Source: Branchiostoma floridae
Lineage: Eukaryota > Chordata > Leptocardii > Amphioxiformes > Branchiostomatidae
Direction of reading: 5' to 3'
NCBI RefSeq assembly: GCF_000003815.2
Contig: NW_023365749.1
Coordinates: 257,618 to 321,617, forward strand
DNA length: 64,000 nucleotides
Shown: positions 55,401 through 64,000 of the stretch, one piece after another
Layout of the letters: each line of letters begins with the position of its first letter
How positions within the stretch are numbered: the stretch's first letter is position 1
Position numbers and translations under genes: made by a program
The notes under the pieces: model-generated
What the model was told of the DNA's origin: nothing
What the model saw: the letters and a program-made list of their open reading frames with translations, nothing else
Database searches by the model: none

Positions 55401-58400
55401 CCACGGTTACTGGTACTCCCCCACGGAGAAGAAAGGCTACGCGGGGACCGCCCTGCTGTCGAAAACCAAGCCAATCAAGGTCACCTACGGGATTGGTAAG
55501 GTGTCGTTTGAATAAGCACTTTCATGGTTCTCCGTACGCATGTGCACTGACAGGAGTTGCGGGTAATATGTCAAAGGTGAATGCCCCTGAGACATAAACA
55601 AGACATGACTGGGCATTGTTGTGTCTATCTAGACAATGGTCAAGACGAGAACTGTTTACAAGTCAGATGCCTTCACCTTGTTTTATTGCTACAGCAGGGA
55701 ATAGTCCACTGGAAGCATTTTGTGTTTAACTACCATACGCTCTCGTACATGTAATTGCTGAGTGCTAAGCAGTGAAAGCTTCTCAGTTCATATCATGTCT
55801 CCCCATCCCATGTCCAGGTGTAGATGAGCATGATGATGAGGGTCGGGTCATCACGGCAGAGTTCGATGACTTCTACATGGTCACAGCTTGTAAGTATGTA
55901 AAATATACTGGTCAGTGATGTGGTATGAAGGGGTCTAAGTAAGGATGTTGCACCAAGGAATGAAGATGGTTTTAAGGACAATCTTTCAGAGTATGAAAAA
56001 TATAATTATTATGTGGAGAGAGAGAGTCAGAGATGTTGTATGTACATGTATGTTTGTAGAAAGAGAAATAAAAGAAAACTGACATTGTTTTCGCAGATGT
56101 TCCCAATGCTGGAAGAGGACTTGTCAGGTGAGTGTTTTCACAATGACTACTTCAAGTTTAAGAAATTTTGTTTCCTTTTTTTAGCATTATAGCAGGTTAT
56201 GCTATAAATTCTTAACAATCACTGGTCTAGTTGCATTATGAATAGGAAGACGTGTGATAGACAGGGAACTTCTTTCCATTGTTGCTAAGGCTTTGCACTG
56301 GTTTGATACTTACCATCTAAACTCCAGGTTAGACTACCAACAGGGTGGGAGGAGGCACTGTGTTTATGATCCTAACACGTTTTTTTACAGGCTAGACTAC
56401 CCGTAGAGGTGTGGAAAAGGCATTGTGTGTATGACCCTAATCTGTCTGTTCCAGGGTGTGTCTTGTCTGATCCTGATCCTAACCTGTCTGTGTTCTAGGC
56501 TGTTTTGTTCCTAACTTTTCTGTGTTTTAGGCTTAACTACCTGCAGGGAAAAGGCATTGTGTGACCCTAATCTGTCTGTGTTCCAGGCTAAGTCTGTGTC
56601 TTGTCGTGATCCTAACCTGTCTGTGTTCTAGGCCTTTTTTGTACCTAACTTATCTGTGTTCTGTACCTAACTAATCTGTCTGTTCCAGGCTTTTCTGTTC
56701 CTAACCTGTCTGTGTCCCAGGCTAAGCCTGTGTCTTGTTATGATCCTAACCTGTCTGTGTTCTAGGCTTTTTTTGCACCTAACTTGTCTGTTCTGGGCTA
56801 TGTCTGTGTCTTGTTGTGATCCTAATCTGTCTGTTCCAGGCTAAGCCTGTGTCCAGTTGTGATCCTAACCTGTCTGTATTCCAGGCTAGACTACCGTGGG
56901 ACGTGGGACGAGGCTTTTACAGCTTACCTGAAGAAGCTTGACAAGAAGAAGCCGGTGGTTCTGTGTGGGGACCTCAACGTGGCGCACAACGAAATCGGTG
57001 AGTACGACCTTCAGGGAAATGACCTTGAGATTTGTAGATTTAGTGGCTATCTTTTTTGCCATCTTAGCAAGGAAGTTCCGAACAATGTATGCCAAGGGCT
57101 TGGAATGCTACAACTTCTGTTTTCTGCAATGTTTGATTTACAGTACTAAGTATTTTTTTAGGCTTGTTAGATTGCAAATTGCTTATATCTGCCATCTCAA
57201 ACATTTTGGTAGGAATTTTGAGCCAACTAAAGTAGAATGGCCAAGTGGCAAGGCTAGCGAAGATGAGATCGAGAGGTTACCAGTTCAATTTCAGGCATTC
57301 CTGGTAAGACGTTGCATCCTTGGGAAAGGCACTGAACACAACCTTCTTCACTCCACCCAAGCAGTAAAAAAATATGTAGTACTACATGACTTCAGTTGGG
57401 GAGGGGGGTAATAGGAGAGGGATGGGCTCTGCCTTTCAATGTCGTACCCTAGACACAGTAGATGTCCCTATGGTCTCTGAAAGACTATAGATCTTGATCT
57501 TTCCCTTTATGTAGCCTTTTTCAATGTAGCCTTTTTCAATGTAGCCTTTTTCAATGTAGCCTTTTTCAATGTAGCCTTTTTCAATGTAGCCGTTTTCAAT
57601 GTAGCCTTTTTCAATGTAGCCTTTTTTCAATGTAGCCTTTTTTCATTGTAGCCTTTTTCAATGTAGCCTTTTTAATGTAGCCTTTTTCAATGTTGCCTTT
57701 TTCAATGTTGCCTTTTTCAATGTTGCCTTTTTCAATGTTGCCCTTTTCAATGTAGCCTTTTTTCAATGTAGCCTTTTTCAATGTAGCCTTTTTTCAATGT
57801 AGCATTTTTCAATGTAGCCTTTTTCAATGTAGCCTTTTTCAATGTTGCCTTTTTCAATGTAGCCTTTTTCAATGTAGCCTTTTTCAATGTAGCCTTTTTT
57901 CAATGTTGCCTTTTTCAATGTAGCCTTTTTCAATGTAGCCTTTTTCAATGTAGCCTTTTTCAATGTAGCCTTTTTTCAATGTAGCCTTTTTTCAATGTAG
58001 CCTTTTTCAATGTAGCCTTTTTAATGTAGCCTTTTTAATGTAGCCTTTTTCAATGTTGCCTTTTTCAATGTTGCCTTTTTCAATGTTGCCTTTTTCAATG
58101 TTGCCCTTTTCAATGTAGCCTTTTTTCAATGTAGCCTTTTTCAATGTAGCCTTTTTCAATGTAGCCTTTTTCAATATAGCAGGGTTGACAGATGAATGAT
58201 GAATCATTGTGTTGGAGACCTACTCTACTTGTAACTTCTGATCTGATTTCAGACTTGAAGAACCCCAAGAGCAACAAGAACAAGACGCCAGGTTTCACGG
58301 ACAAGGAGCGGGAGGGGTTCACCACGCTGCTGGATGAGGGGTTCAAGGACAGCTACAGGTGGGTGCTCTGAAATTGCAGAGACATCCAATAGCAAACCAC

Positions 58401-59432
58401 CTCTTGTCTGCTATCTCAACTGTCACGATCAGTTCCTGACTACCCTACTTGTAAATATTAATGAAAAATTTTGAAAACTAAAAGGCCTATTCTCTGATTG
58501 GCTGACAGCTGGTTAGTGGCAACACCCACAGGAACTGATTGTGATGGTTGAGAAAGCAGAGTACAGATGGCTTGCTAGCGCCGTTGGATGTCTCTGCATA
58601 GGAGAATGTGAAATGGGACAATTTGATGCTTTTTCATTTGCCCATTCATTTTGTTTGTCCATTTGTTCATTCATTTATGTATTCACTCACAGGGAACTGT
58701 ACCCTGAGGAGACGGACTGTTACACTTTCTGGTCCTACATGGGGGGAGCCAGGGCTAAGAATGTTGGCTGGTGAGTGTCACTTTAATCTCCTTCTTGCAT
58801 TTAGTTTTTGTGGTGCCAACTTTGTATTGGATATGAGGTTAAGCAGTAGGGAGAAGGTTAACATTACATTTTTGAAACCAAATACCTTAGACGGTTCAAT
58901 GATATATTTTGACAGAAAGGCAGATTTGTATGTGTATACACAGTATATACATAGATGATAAACCCGACCCGAGAGTGTGTGTGGGTGTGAGACATCTAGA
59001 GATAATTATGGTTTTTGTTAGAACTCAACTTAACATCCTGTTACAAGTTAAAATGTAACGTTAGGGGTGCACTTCATATTTGGAAGATGACTTTCAGAAT
59101 TTCCAAATCCAAAACTGCAGTTTTGTAGCATTACATGTACATTAAGAGATGCTTGCAGTTTGCTTACTGCCTTTCTCCAGCTGTCTCGTCTGTAATGTCA
59201 TGTAACCCTCAGAATGCTAAGGTAGCTGTTAGGCACCAAATTTGTATTGATGATGGATGAGGCAGCAAGGCAAGGGTTAATAAAAATGCCTGTTCTCCCC
59301 CTTCCCAGGCGACTGGACTACTTTGTCCTCTCGGACCGGCTGATGCCGCATCTGTGCGACAACGTCATCAGGTCAGAGGTCATGGGCAGCGACCACTGCC
59401 CCATCGTGCTGCTGCTGGCCATGGGGAAATAA
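46474..59432 (+). CDS. APEX1: APEX1, apurinic/apyrimidinic endonuclease, ten exons, 302 aa
   Basis: Exons 46474-46488, 53729-53832, 54190-54247, 55288-55495, 55818-55889, 56097-56127, 56885-56997, 58253-58358, 58693-58770 and 59309-59432 join in phase. The product cuts DNA 5' of abasic sites in base-excision repair in the nucleus. All metal and catalytic residues of the human enzyme are present: Asn in SWNVDGLR, Glu in CLQETKC, Tyr in TAYVPNAGRG, Asp and Asn in GDLNVAH, Asp in WRLDYF, Asp-His in GSDHCP. The N-terminus is short and basic ([18 protein letters not shown]), a likely nuclear signal. Human APE1 has 318 residues. The cysteine before SWN in mammals (KICSWN) is Ala here (KIASWN). Intron 1 is 7.2 kb and contains a whole esterase gene on the other strand; intron 6 and intron 7 contain large tandem arrays. 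Confidence 0.95.
48225..48450. repeat. (AAC)n/(AATGAT)n simple repeats
   Basis: CAACAACAAC, AATAATAATAAT and GATAATAATGATAATAAT tracts in APEX1 intron 1. Confidence 0.85.
48597..48974. mobile_element. Probable CAGGG-ended hAT relic
   Basis: Left end CAGGGTCCTCCCCAGAGGA and right end, inverted, CAGGGTTCTTTCCAGAAT are similar over about 15 bases. No clear target duplication remains, so the call is weaker than for 24600-24927 and 39287-39633. Confidence 0.4.
49033..49275. mobile_element. Palindromic MITE (CTGTAAATGCAG family), second copy
   Basis: TACTGTAAATGCAGAAATTT and TTCGCGGTGGTTTAATGT on the left, CTACCGCGAATTAAAACCAT and TGCATTTACTGTAA on the right. The internal GTAAGAGACTACAGTGCAT is shared with the copy at 45312-45516. 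Confidence 0.75.
49363..52786 (-). CDS. Arylacetamide deacetylase-like esterase, five exons, 410 aa
   Basis: Exons 52786-52622, 51961-51721, 51564-51501, 50662-50576 and 50038-49363 join in phase. An N-terminal hydrophobic segment ([18 protein letters not shown]) would anchor it in the ER membrane with the catalytic part in the lumen, as in AADAC and NCEH1. The hormone-sensitive-lipase-type oxyanion motif HGGAFCFGS, the nucleophile motif GESAGG, a C-terminal Asp in EYDIIRDHA and His in GYHGQF make a complete catalytic set. [15 protein letters not shown] is also typical. It should hydrolyse lipid or aryl esters; the substrate is unknown. Length fits the family (about 400). The ATG at 52786 is the first in frame; the one eight codons on (52765) is a possible alternative. 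The gene is wholly inside APEX1 intron 1, antisense. Whether it is closer to AADAC or NCEH1 needs a tree. Confidence 0.92.
50340..50590 (+). mobile_element. Dispersed hairpin-TG element, body only
   Basis: TTCCAGATATTTGTGGTCAG, CATAACTTAAGAAGCTCTGG, GTAATGATATTTGGTGTG and AGGCCCCCTGGTGTGTGAT match the element at 3637-4015. The hairpin and long TG tract are missing. Its right edge touches exon 4 of the esterase gene. Confidence 0.7.
50707..51115 (+). mobile_element. tRNA-derived SINE, well preserved
   Basis: The head GGGACCGCGTAGCACAGTGG (A box) and GGATTCGAATCCGCC (B box) with a tRNA-like anticodon arm is followed by ACTCAGGTGAAAATGAGTAC, TAGGACGTTAAATGGAGGTC and CACGTTAAACTTTAAGAACC, and it ends in a (CAATAA)n tail. 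The acceptor stem does not pair, so it is not a tRNA gene. It sits in intron 3 of the esterase gene; a related inverted copy is at 34745-35060. Confidence 0.85.
52150..52350. mobile_element. Inverted-repeat element with TTCATTGGCCACCGAAAGTG repeats
   Basis: CATAAGATAGTATCATAAGC on the left is answered by GCTTTTGATACTAT on the right. Between them, three copies of GTGTTCATTGGCCACYGAAA precede an inverted copy (TTCGGTGGCCAATGAGCAC). The same outer words occur in the element at 53213-53680. Confidence 0.7.
53213..53680. mobile_element. Inverted-repeat element ending CTCCAAGCAGATCCTA
   Basis: Left end GTCTCCAAGCAGATCCTACA and right end, inverted, ATCTCCAAGCAGATCCTATG. A third internal end (ATCTCCAAGCAAATCCTATG, 53524) shows that two elements are joined or nested. 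GATAGTATCAAA words recur in both orientations. It lies just upstream of APEX1 exon 2. Confidence 0.7.
56320..56884. repeat. Tandem array of APEX1 exon 7 acceptor copies
   Basis: Units of about 45-60 bases repeat CCTAACCTGTCTGTGTTCCA|GGCTAAGCCTGTGTC. At the left, longer copies carry coding-like sequence: GGTTAGACTACC (56331), GGCTAGACTACC (56390) and GGCTTAACTACC (56530), matching the exon start GGCTAGACTACCGTGG at 56885. Each unit has a pyrimidine tract and AG, so it is a potential 3' splice site. Confidence 0.85.
57230..57400 (+). mobile_element. Decayed tRNA-derived SINE in APEX1 intron 7
   Basis: TGGCCAAGTGGCAAGGCTAG (A-box-like), CCAGTTCAATTTCAGG (B-box-like) and CCTTGGGAAAGGCACTGAAC follow the order of tRNA-derived SINEs. 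Confidence 0.55.
57502..58180. repeat. 15-bp tandem array (TTTTTCAATGTAGCC), about 45 copies
   Basis: Near-perfect units with a few variants (TGTTGCC, TTTTTTCAATG). A higher-order pattern is visible: a run of TTGCC variants around 57690-57745 recurs around 58050-58110. On the minus strand the units encode KGYIE repeats; because 15 is a multiple of three these frames stay open, but there is no sign they are used. It lies in APEX1 intron 7. Confidence 0.92.
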
Positions 59433-60239
59433 CGACCTTGGGGTCGAACACACGACCTTGAGAATATCCCAAGGATGTATGATTGTACACATCTTATGGT
59501 GAAGGTTACAGAAAGGTCATAGTTTCCATCTGACAAATAGTCAAGTGTGTAGGACTGTTTGAAGGGTAACATCTGAAGGTCAAGCTTGTAAAGATGTCAG
59601 AAAGAAAGAATATATCTGAGTCGAGAAGGTGGAAAGGTAGAAAAAAGTTACATTTGACAGAAGTCAAGATGACACAAACTACATATTAGGTTTCATCTGA
59701 TGACCAAAAAGGTTCTCGACAGGTCAAATTTGTTGGAAAAGTTCTGTAGAGATAGGAGATTTAAAGTCATGTTTGTAGGTGTTCAGGTATTAGATGTCTT
59801 AGAAATCGAACTCTAGGAGGTAATGCCATTTGTGCTAGGTACGTGTAGTTTCCTCATAACTTCTATCGTTAACATAACATGTAATATTACATCCAACAAA
59901 AGATTTGTTAGAAATACATCATTGTTGGTACTGTTCTTTTTCCAACAGTGTCTAGTGTAGGTATTACAAACCTGAATTCACACTGAAAAGTGGTTGATTG
60001 ATACTATTGTCCGTGCCATGCTGTTCGGTATATAACAGTTACAGTGAAAGGGGATCACTTTGAATGACCAGTTTGCTTCTCGTGCAACTTTATTGTGACT
60101 CATGTTTCTGTAGTACATTCAATATTTGTTGTGTTTGGAGATGGCAACAAACCTGCCCAACTTAGTAAACTGAAGCCCTCATGTATTTCCGGTATAGTGT
60201 TCTACCCTTGTCTCTACTAGACTTCATTTGGAGCTGAAG

Positions 60240-60559
60240 CAGGGCTCTAGCCAGCTCGAATTTTTTTCCGTCAGCCAATTCCCATTGTCGCGAAAACACT
60301 ATTCCATGAGTTACAATAACTGAACTGAGACCTTGAAAAACGGGTTTTAATGAGATTATCGTATGCGAAAGGGCGCCGACACACATTGTCAACAATCATA
60401 ACAATAGCAAAACAAACAGTGTGTGGCTTTTACGGCCGCCTGTAGCTTCCACCAAGGATTTTTGTCCGTCAAGGTTGACAGATTGGTTTTAGAATTTTTC
60501 CGTCAGACGCAGCAAATTTCCGTCAATTGACGGAAAAACAGACGCTGGCTAGAGCCCTG
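60240..60559. mobile_element. 320-bp hAT-type element with 8-bp target duplication
   Basis: Ends CAGGGCTCTAGCCAGC and, inverted, GCTGGCTAGAGCCCTG. AGCTGAAG stands on both sides (60232-60239 and 60560-60567). The interior words GGCGCCGACACACATTGTCA and ACAATAGCAAAACAAACAGT are inverted matches to the hAT relic near 26930-26990. It lies in the APEX1 3' UTR. Confidence 0.9.
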
Positions 60560-60794
60560 AGCTGAAGACACACTTATACCAGTAGTAGAATTTGGCGTAA
60601 ATGAGTGATTCGAGACAAGACCAAGGGCCTTGGACATTTTTGTTTACTGTGCATTTTTGCCAATTCCTACAATACTATTTTCAGAAATGTACTTTAAAGG
60701 TGCAATTTAGAGTTGGTGCAGTACAATGTAGTTTCACTAGGAAAAAGGACGAGAGGAAGTAGTTTTAGCTGTTACAGTTTAGACTGACTTTCTG

Positions 60795-60800
60795 AATAAA
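60795..60800 (+). terminator. APEX1: AATAAA polyadenylation signal of APEX1
   Basis: AATAAA about 1.36 kb after the APEX1 stop codon is the first good plus-strand signal seen and would put the hAT element at 60240-60559 inside the 3' UTR. Confidence 0.5.
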
Positions 60801-60904
60801 GAAGGAAATGCAAAACTTATGTCTGTACTTGCTGTATACATGTACATGTACATGTATACCTACAACCTTGCTCCAGTTTATATTTTAGATCTAGTCAGTG
60901 TCAC

Positions 60905-61010
60905 AGTAAGTCAGCTGACAAAAGATAATGTAACAGTGGATACTATCTAAAATGTCTGACTGTTTCCAAAATCATATCCAGTTGCTTGAGTAACTGCTTC
61001 TTGGCACAAT
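60905..61010 (+). mobile_element. Fragment of the hammerhead-bearing retroposon family
   Basis: GTGGATACTATCTAAAATGT, CTGACTGTTTCCAAAATCAT and CCAGTTGCTTGAGTAACTG match the right arm of the element at 29426-29865; the tail is missing. Confidence 0.65.
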
Positions 61011-61138
61011 TTATTGAACCATCTTCCCAGTTGCCTGGGTTCATCAAAAATCTAATTCAAATTTTAATATCGTAGGAAAGGCACATTTGTTATAAATTGC
61101 ATAGATGATGAAGGCAACATTGTCGAAATTTGAACATA

Positions 61139-61990
61139 GGACGTCAGCCGTTCTGGCTTCTTAAGTACTAGTTTGGTTACCCTACCCCTTCTACTTCCCA
61201 TAGTGTACTGGATAAGTTAATAACTTACTGGATAACTTAATGAAATCTTAATCACTATAGTTTGGTTACCCTTGCCCTTACATCCCATAGTGTACTGGAT
61301 ACGTCAGCCGTTCTGGCTTCTTAACCACAAGTTTGGTTACCCTAGCACTTACATCCCATAGTGTACTGGATTCGTCAGCCGTTCTGGCTTCTGAACCACT
61401 AGTTCGGTTAACCTAGCCCTTACATTCCATAGTGTACTGGATACGTCAGCCGTTCTGGCTTCTTTACCACTAGTTTGGTTACCCTAGCACTTACATCCCA
61501 TAGTGTACTGGATACGTCAGCCGTTCTGGCTTCTTAATAAAATCTTAACCACTATATATATAGTTTGGTTACCCTAGCCCTTCTACATTCCATAGTGTAC
61601 TGGATACGTCAGCCGTTCTGGCTTCTTAACCACTAGTTTGGTTACCCTAGCCCTTACATCCCATAGTGTACTGGATACGTCAGCCGTTCTGGCTTCTTAA
61701 CCACTAGTTTGGTTACCCTAGCCCTTACATTCCATAGTGTTCTGGATAAGTCAGCCGTTCTGGCTTCTTAACCACTAGTTTGGTTACCCTAGCCCTTAGA
61801 TCCCATAGTGTACTGGATACGTCAGCCGTTCTGGCTTCTTAACCACTAGTTTGGTTACCCTAGCCCTTACATCCCATAGTGTACTGGATACGTCAGCCGT
61901 TCTGGCTTCTTAACCACTAGTTTGGTTACCCTAGCCCTTACATTCCATAGTGTACTGGATACGTCAGCTGTTCTGGCTTCTTAACCACTA
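61139..61990. repeat. 71-bp minisatellite, 11 copies
   Basis: The unit is TACGTCAGCCGTTCTGGCTT, CTTAACCACTAGTTTGGTTA, CCCTAGCCCTTACATCCCAT, AGTGTACTGGA. Landmark GTCAGCCGTTCTGG starts at about 61143, 61303, 61374, 61447, 61516, 61607, 61678, 61750, 61821, 61892 and 61964. On the minus strand it contains AGTGGTTAAG, like a tRNA A box, and the leftmost copy runs into a GTTCAAAT-like B box, so it probably grew from a SINE. It abuts the exon ending at 61986. Confidence 0.9.
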
Positions 61991-63803
61991 GTTTGAGCAC
62001 ATCAATAAGCTTCCCCATCATGGCCTCCCTGGAGTCGCCGTAGGTGAACGTAGAACAGAAGTAACCTCCGGCACTGCCGGCTAAGTTGATGACGTCGTCG
62101 TCAGGACCTGCCGTCAGGATGAACATCACGTCAGGATCCGACTTTAGCTTTTCGATCTGTGGAATAACAGAATAGTTCTGCTGAAGGGTGGGTACCGGTA
62201 CAGAAAAGTCAGGTACAGGTACGGTCATGGTCGAGAGGATCAGGTTCGGACCTGAATCTGTGAAAACTTGTGAATGGGCCATACTCAAAACAATGGTCCA
62301 TTTCGCTGCAAAGGATCCTATTTTGTGCAGAATCCGACGTTCATTGCCTGCCATTTGAAAATCCTATCTGAGTCATCTAAATCACACTAACTATCTCTGT
62401 TTTTGACCAAGGGTAACTGTAAAAGCTTGGTAAGAAATTACTCCCCAAGGAGAGGTTGGTGCGGAAAATCGTGACCTTTTCCTTTTGTCCGTTTTTTTTC
62501 GATCGGTGGGGGTCGGAATAATCTGTTAATTTTCGAATCGGTATTTTTTCAGGTCCGGTTTTTCTGGACCGGTTCAACAAAAAAAAACGGGTTTGTACCG
62601 GTACACTACCGGTACCCACCCCTAGTATCAACTGGATGATACATAAACCCTACTGGGAAGATAAATGGCTATTAAATGTTAGAAATACATTGAATCCTAG
62701 CTATTTTATAGGAAGATCAGTCGATTGACAATGGTTTCAAACTGCAATATTTTTTATCCGTTGAAAACATTGCAACTTGAACCACCGTCAATCGATTTGA
62801 TTTCCTTAACACATTCTTATAAAATAAAACGTTGTTTTTCAAAACAACGGATATGGGCTACCCCACGGATAAAGGTGGTTTAGCATTACCGTGCACACCC
62901 CAGTTTATTTGGGGTCTCAAATCGAGGCAGCGCACCCTCAAGTCGAGAGGCCGTCTCTACAAGAAAATAAATCTAAAGCAGAAAAGCCGTATATGGGAAT
63001 GAAGGGTATCACTCCAGCTTTAAGAACAGCCGGGTTTCAGTTTCTTCATTCTCTCTACTTTTCGTAATTTTTGGGGGACGAAAGTTTTTTTCACGTAAAC
63101 AAAATATGCACAAAAAATGGGATTTTGACGTGGAAATAAACCCATCACCTATAGTTTAGTCATGAAAATAACTGATATTGTCGAAAAGAGAATACATCTA
63201 GGATTAATCAAGCAAAAAAAAAAGAAAATCGTAACACTGACATTTTTACAATAACCCGACACGCGAGGCATAGCAACACGGCTCACAGAACGCATATGGA
63301 CGGTGAATCTGGGTCAACAGGCGAATCACTTCCAACGCGTAGAAATACAAGGAAGTGAAACTCGGGCCCAAAACATTTTGCAACAAAAACACATCACTTC
63401 TGACGCTTTTTAGCCATGCCAGTATTAAATGCCATTTCAGCGCAGCAGATTATGAGAAATGGGTACTCAAACCCAGACCCTCGAGACCCTTTCGTCACAT
63501 TTTTGTTGCGCACTATCTCGGATTGGTGTGTGCACCGTTACCTATTACCTCCTCTCTACCTCTGTACATGAGCTTTTCTACTTCACCTACCTGGTCGAAG
63601 TCCATCAGGTTGCCGGGCCTTTCCAGTTCGTCAAACTTGACAAGGTAGGAGATGGCCCACCTTCCTGTCTTGGAGGGTGTGACGTACTTGACACCGCGGC
63701 CAGCAGTCAGGTACACGTAGTCCTGGTTAGCGTTCTTGTAACTCTCTCTGTAGCAGCCTTGGAGTTGGTTGGATCCCCTGGCATTTACCTCACACAGCTT
63801 CAG
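61986..63803 (-). CDS. Two exons of an unrecognised gene, incomplete at both ends
   Basis: Exon 63803-63591 (71 codons) and exon 62156-61986 (57 codons) both start and end at phase 0 with good splice sites (TATTTCAG, CAG|GTAGGT, TTATTCCACAG, GTG|GTTAAG). The first reads NQLQGCYRESYKNANQDYVY, then TGRWAISYLVKFDELERPGN. The second reads IEKLKSDPDVMFILTAGPDD, then NLAGSAGGYFCSTFTYGDSR. The alternation of a strand-like VMFILTAG, DDDVI and a small-residue turn vaguely resembles ligand-binding (type 1 periplasmic-binding-like) domains of membrane guanylate cyclases, but this is weak. The donor of the second exon lies at the border of the 71-bp minisatellite. The gene continues upstream past the window and downstream into or beyond the array. 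Confidence 0.55.
62380..63590. other. Intron with a MITE fragment
   Basis: A partial CTCCCCAAGGAGAGGTTGGT end (about 62442) with GCGGAAAATCGTGACCTTTT resembles the left half of the MITE at 16231-16408. GGTACCGGTA-rich sequence flanks it (62190-62220 and 62590-62625). Nothing else is recognised. Confidence 0.4.
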
Positions 63804-64000
63804 CTGAAATACGTGTAAGTTAGAAACTTTTCTTGCAGACAAGTACATGTATATTCGATCTTGCACCAGCATTGACATTTGAACACATTAATTATTAAGG
63901 ATTACATATTAATATTAAACCGCAGTGTTCTCACGGTCTCACCAGGATTTTTTGACAGCATAGGGGGCATCTTAGCACGGCAAAGCCATGTGGCAAGTGG

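Noticed and set aside
57502..58180. CRISPR-like array
   Set aside because: The units are contiguous with no unique spacers, and the context is an animal intron.
57436..58346. Repeated [10 protein letters not shown] frames on the minus strand as a repeat protein
   Set aside because: They arise automatically from a 15-base unit whose length is a multiple of three. They have no proper start, splice sites or complexity, and they lie in an APEX1 intron.

Overview
The window looks like nuclear DNA of an invertebrate chordate, most likely a lancelet (Branchiostoma). It carries intron-rich genes with GT-AG introns. Their products resemble vertebrate lebercilin, GET1/WRB, APEX1, arylacetamide deacetylase and secreted phospholipase A2, and they sit among very dense small transposons, tRNA-derived SINEs, palindromic MITEs and minisatellites. 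The species is an inference; no search was run. There are three 100-base assembly gaps (2491-2590, 4037-4136, 40273-40372).

Layout. 1-12.9 kb is gene-poor. It holds degenerate repeats, a candidate exon at 3.1 kb, and two related minus-strand genes for tiny single-pass membrane proteins (4.1-4.3 kb, cut by a gap, and 9.9-10.1 kb, complete). The second sits beside an array built from copies of its own 3' end. 12.9-17.9 kb is a four-exon secreted phospholipase A2 gene (+) with a TATA promoter and two extra truncated copies of its second exon. 20.8-40.8 kb is a seven-exon lebercilin (LCA5) gene (+). Its 12-kb first intron holds a hAT element with a Mutator-like element nested inside it, and a retroposon carrying a hammerhead-ribozyme-like core. 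43.2-46.1 kb is GET1/WRB (-), five exons. 46.5-59.4 kb is APEX1 (+), ten exons, divergent from GET1 across about 420 bp. An intact five-exon arylacetamide-deacetylase-like gene (-) lies wholly inside APEX1 intron 1. 61.9-63.8 kb holds two exons of an unrecognised minus-strand gene that runs off the window.

The five multi-exon models were built by hand from splice signals. Every exon joins in phase and gives full-length proteins of 229 (PLA2), 566 (lebercilin), 165 (GET1), 302 (APEX1) and 410 (AADAC-like) residues. The genes do not form a pathway. Their relations are positional: a likely shared GET1/APEX1 promoter, a nested antisense esterase, and convergent LCA5 and GET1. The most unusual theme is that exon edges are repeatedly copied into local tandem arrays (small membrane gene 3' end, PLA2 exon 2, LCA5 exon 4 donor, GET1 exon 2 donor, APEX1 exon 7 acceptor), creating clusters of decoy splice sites or exons.
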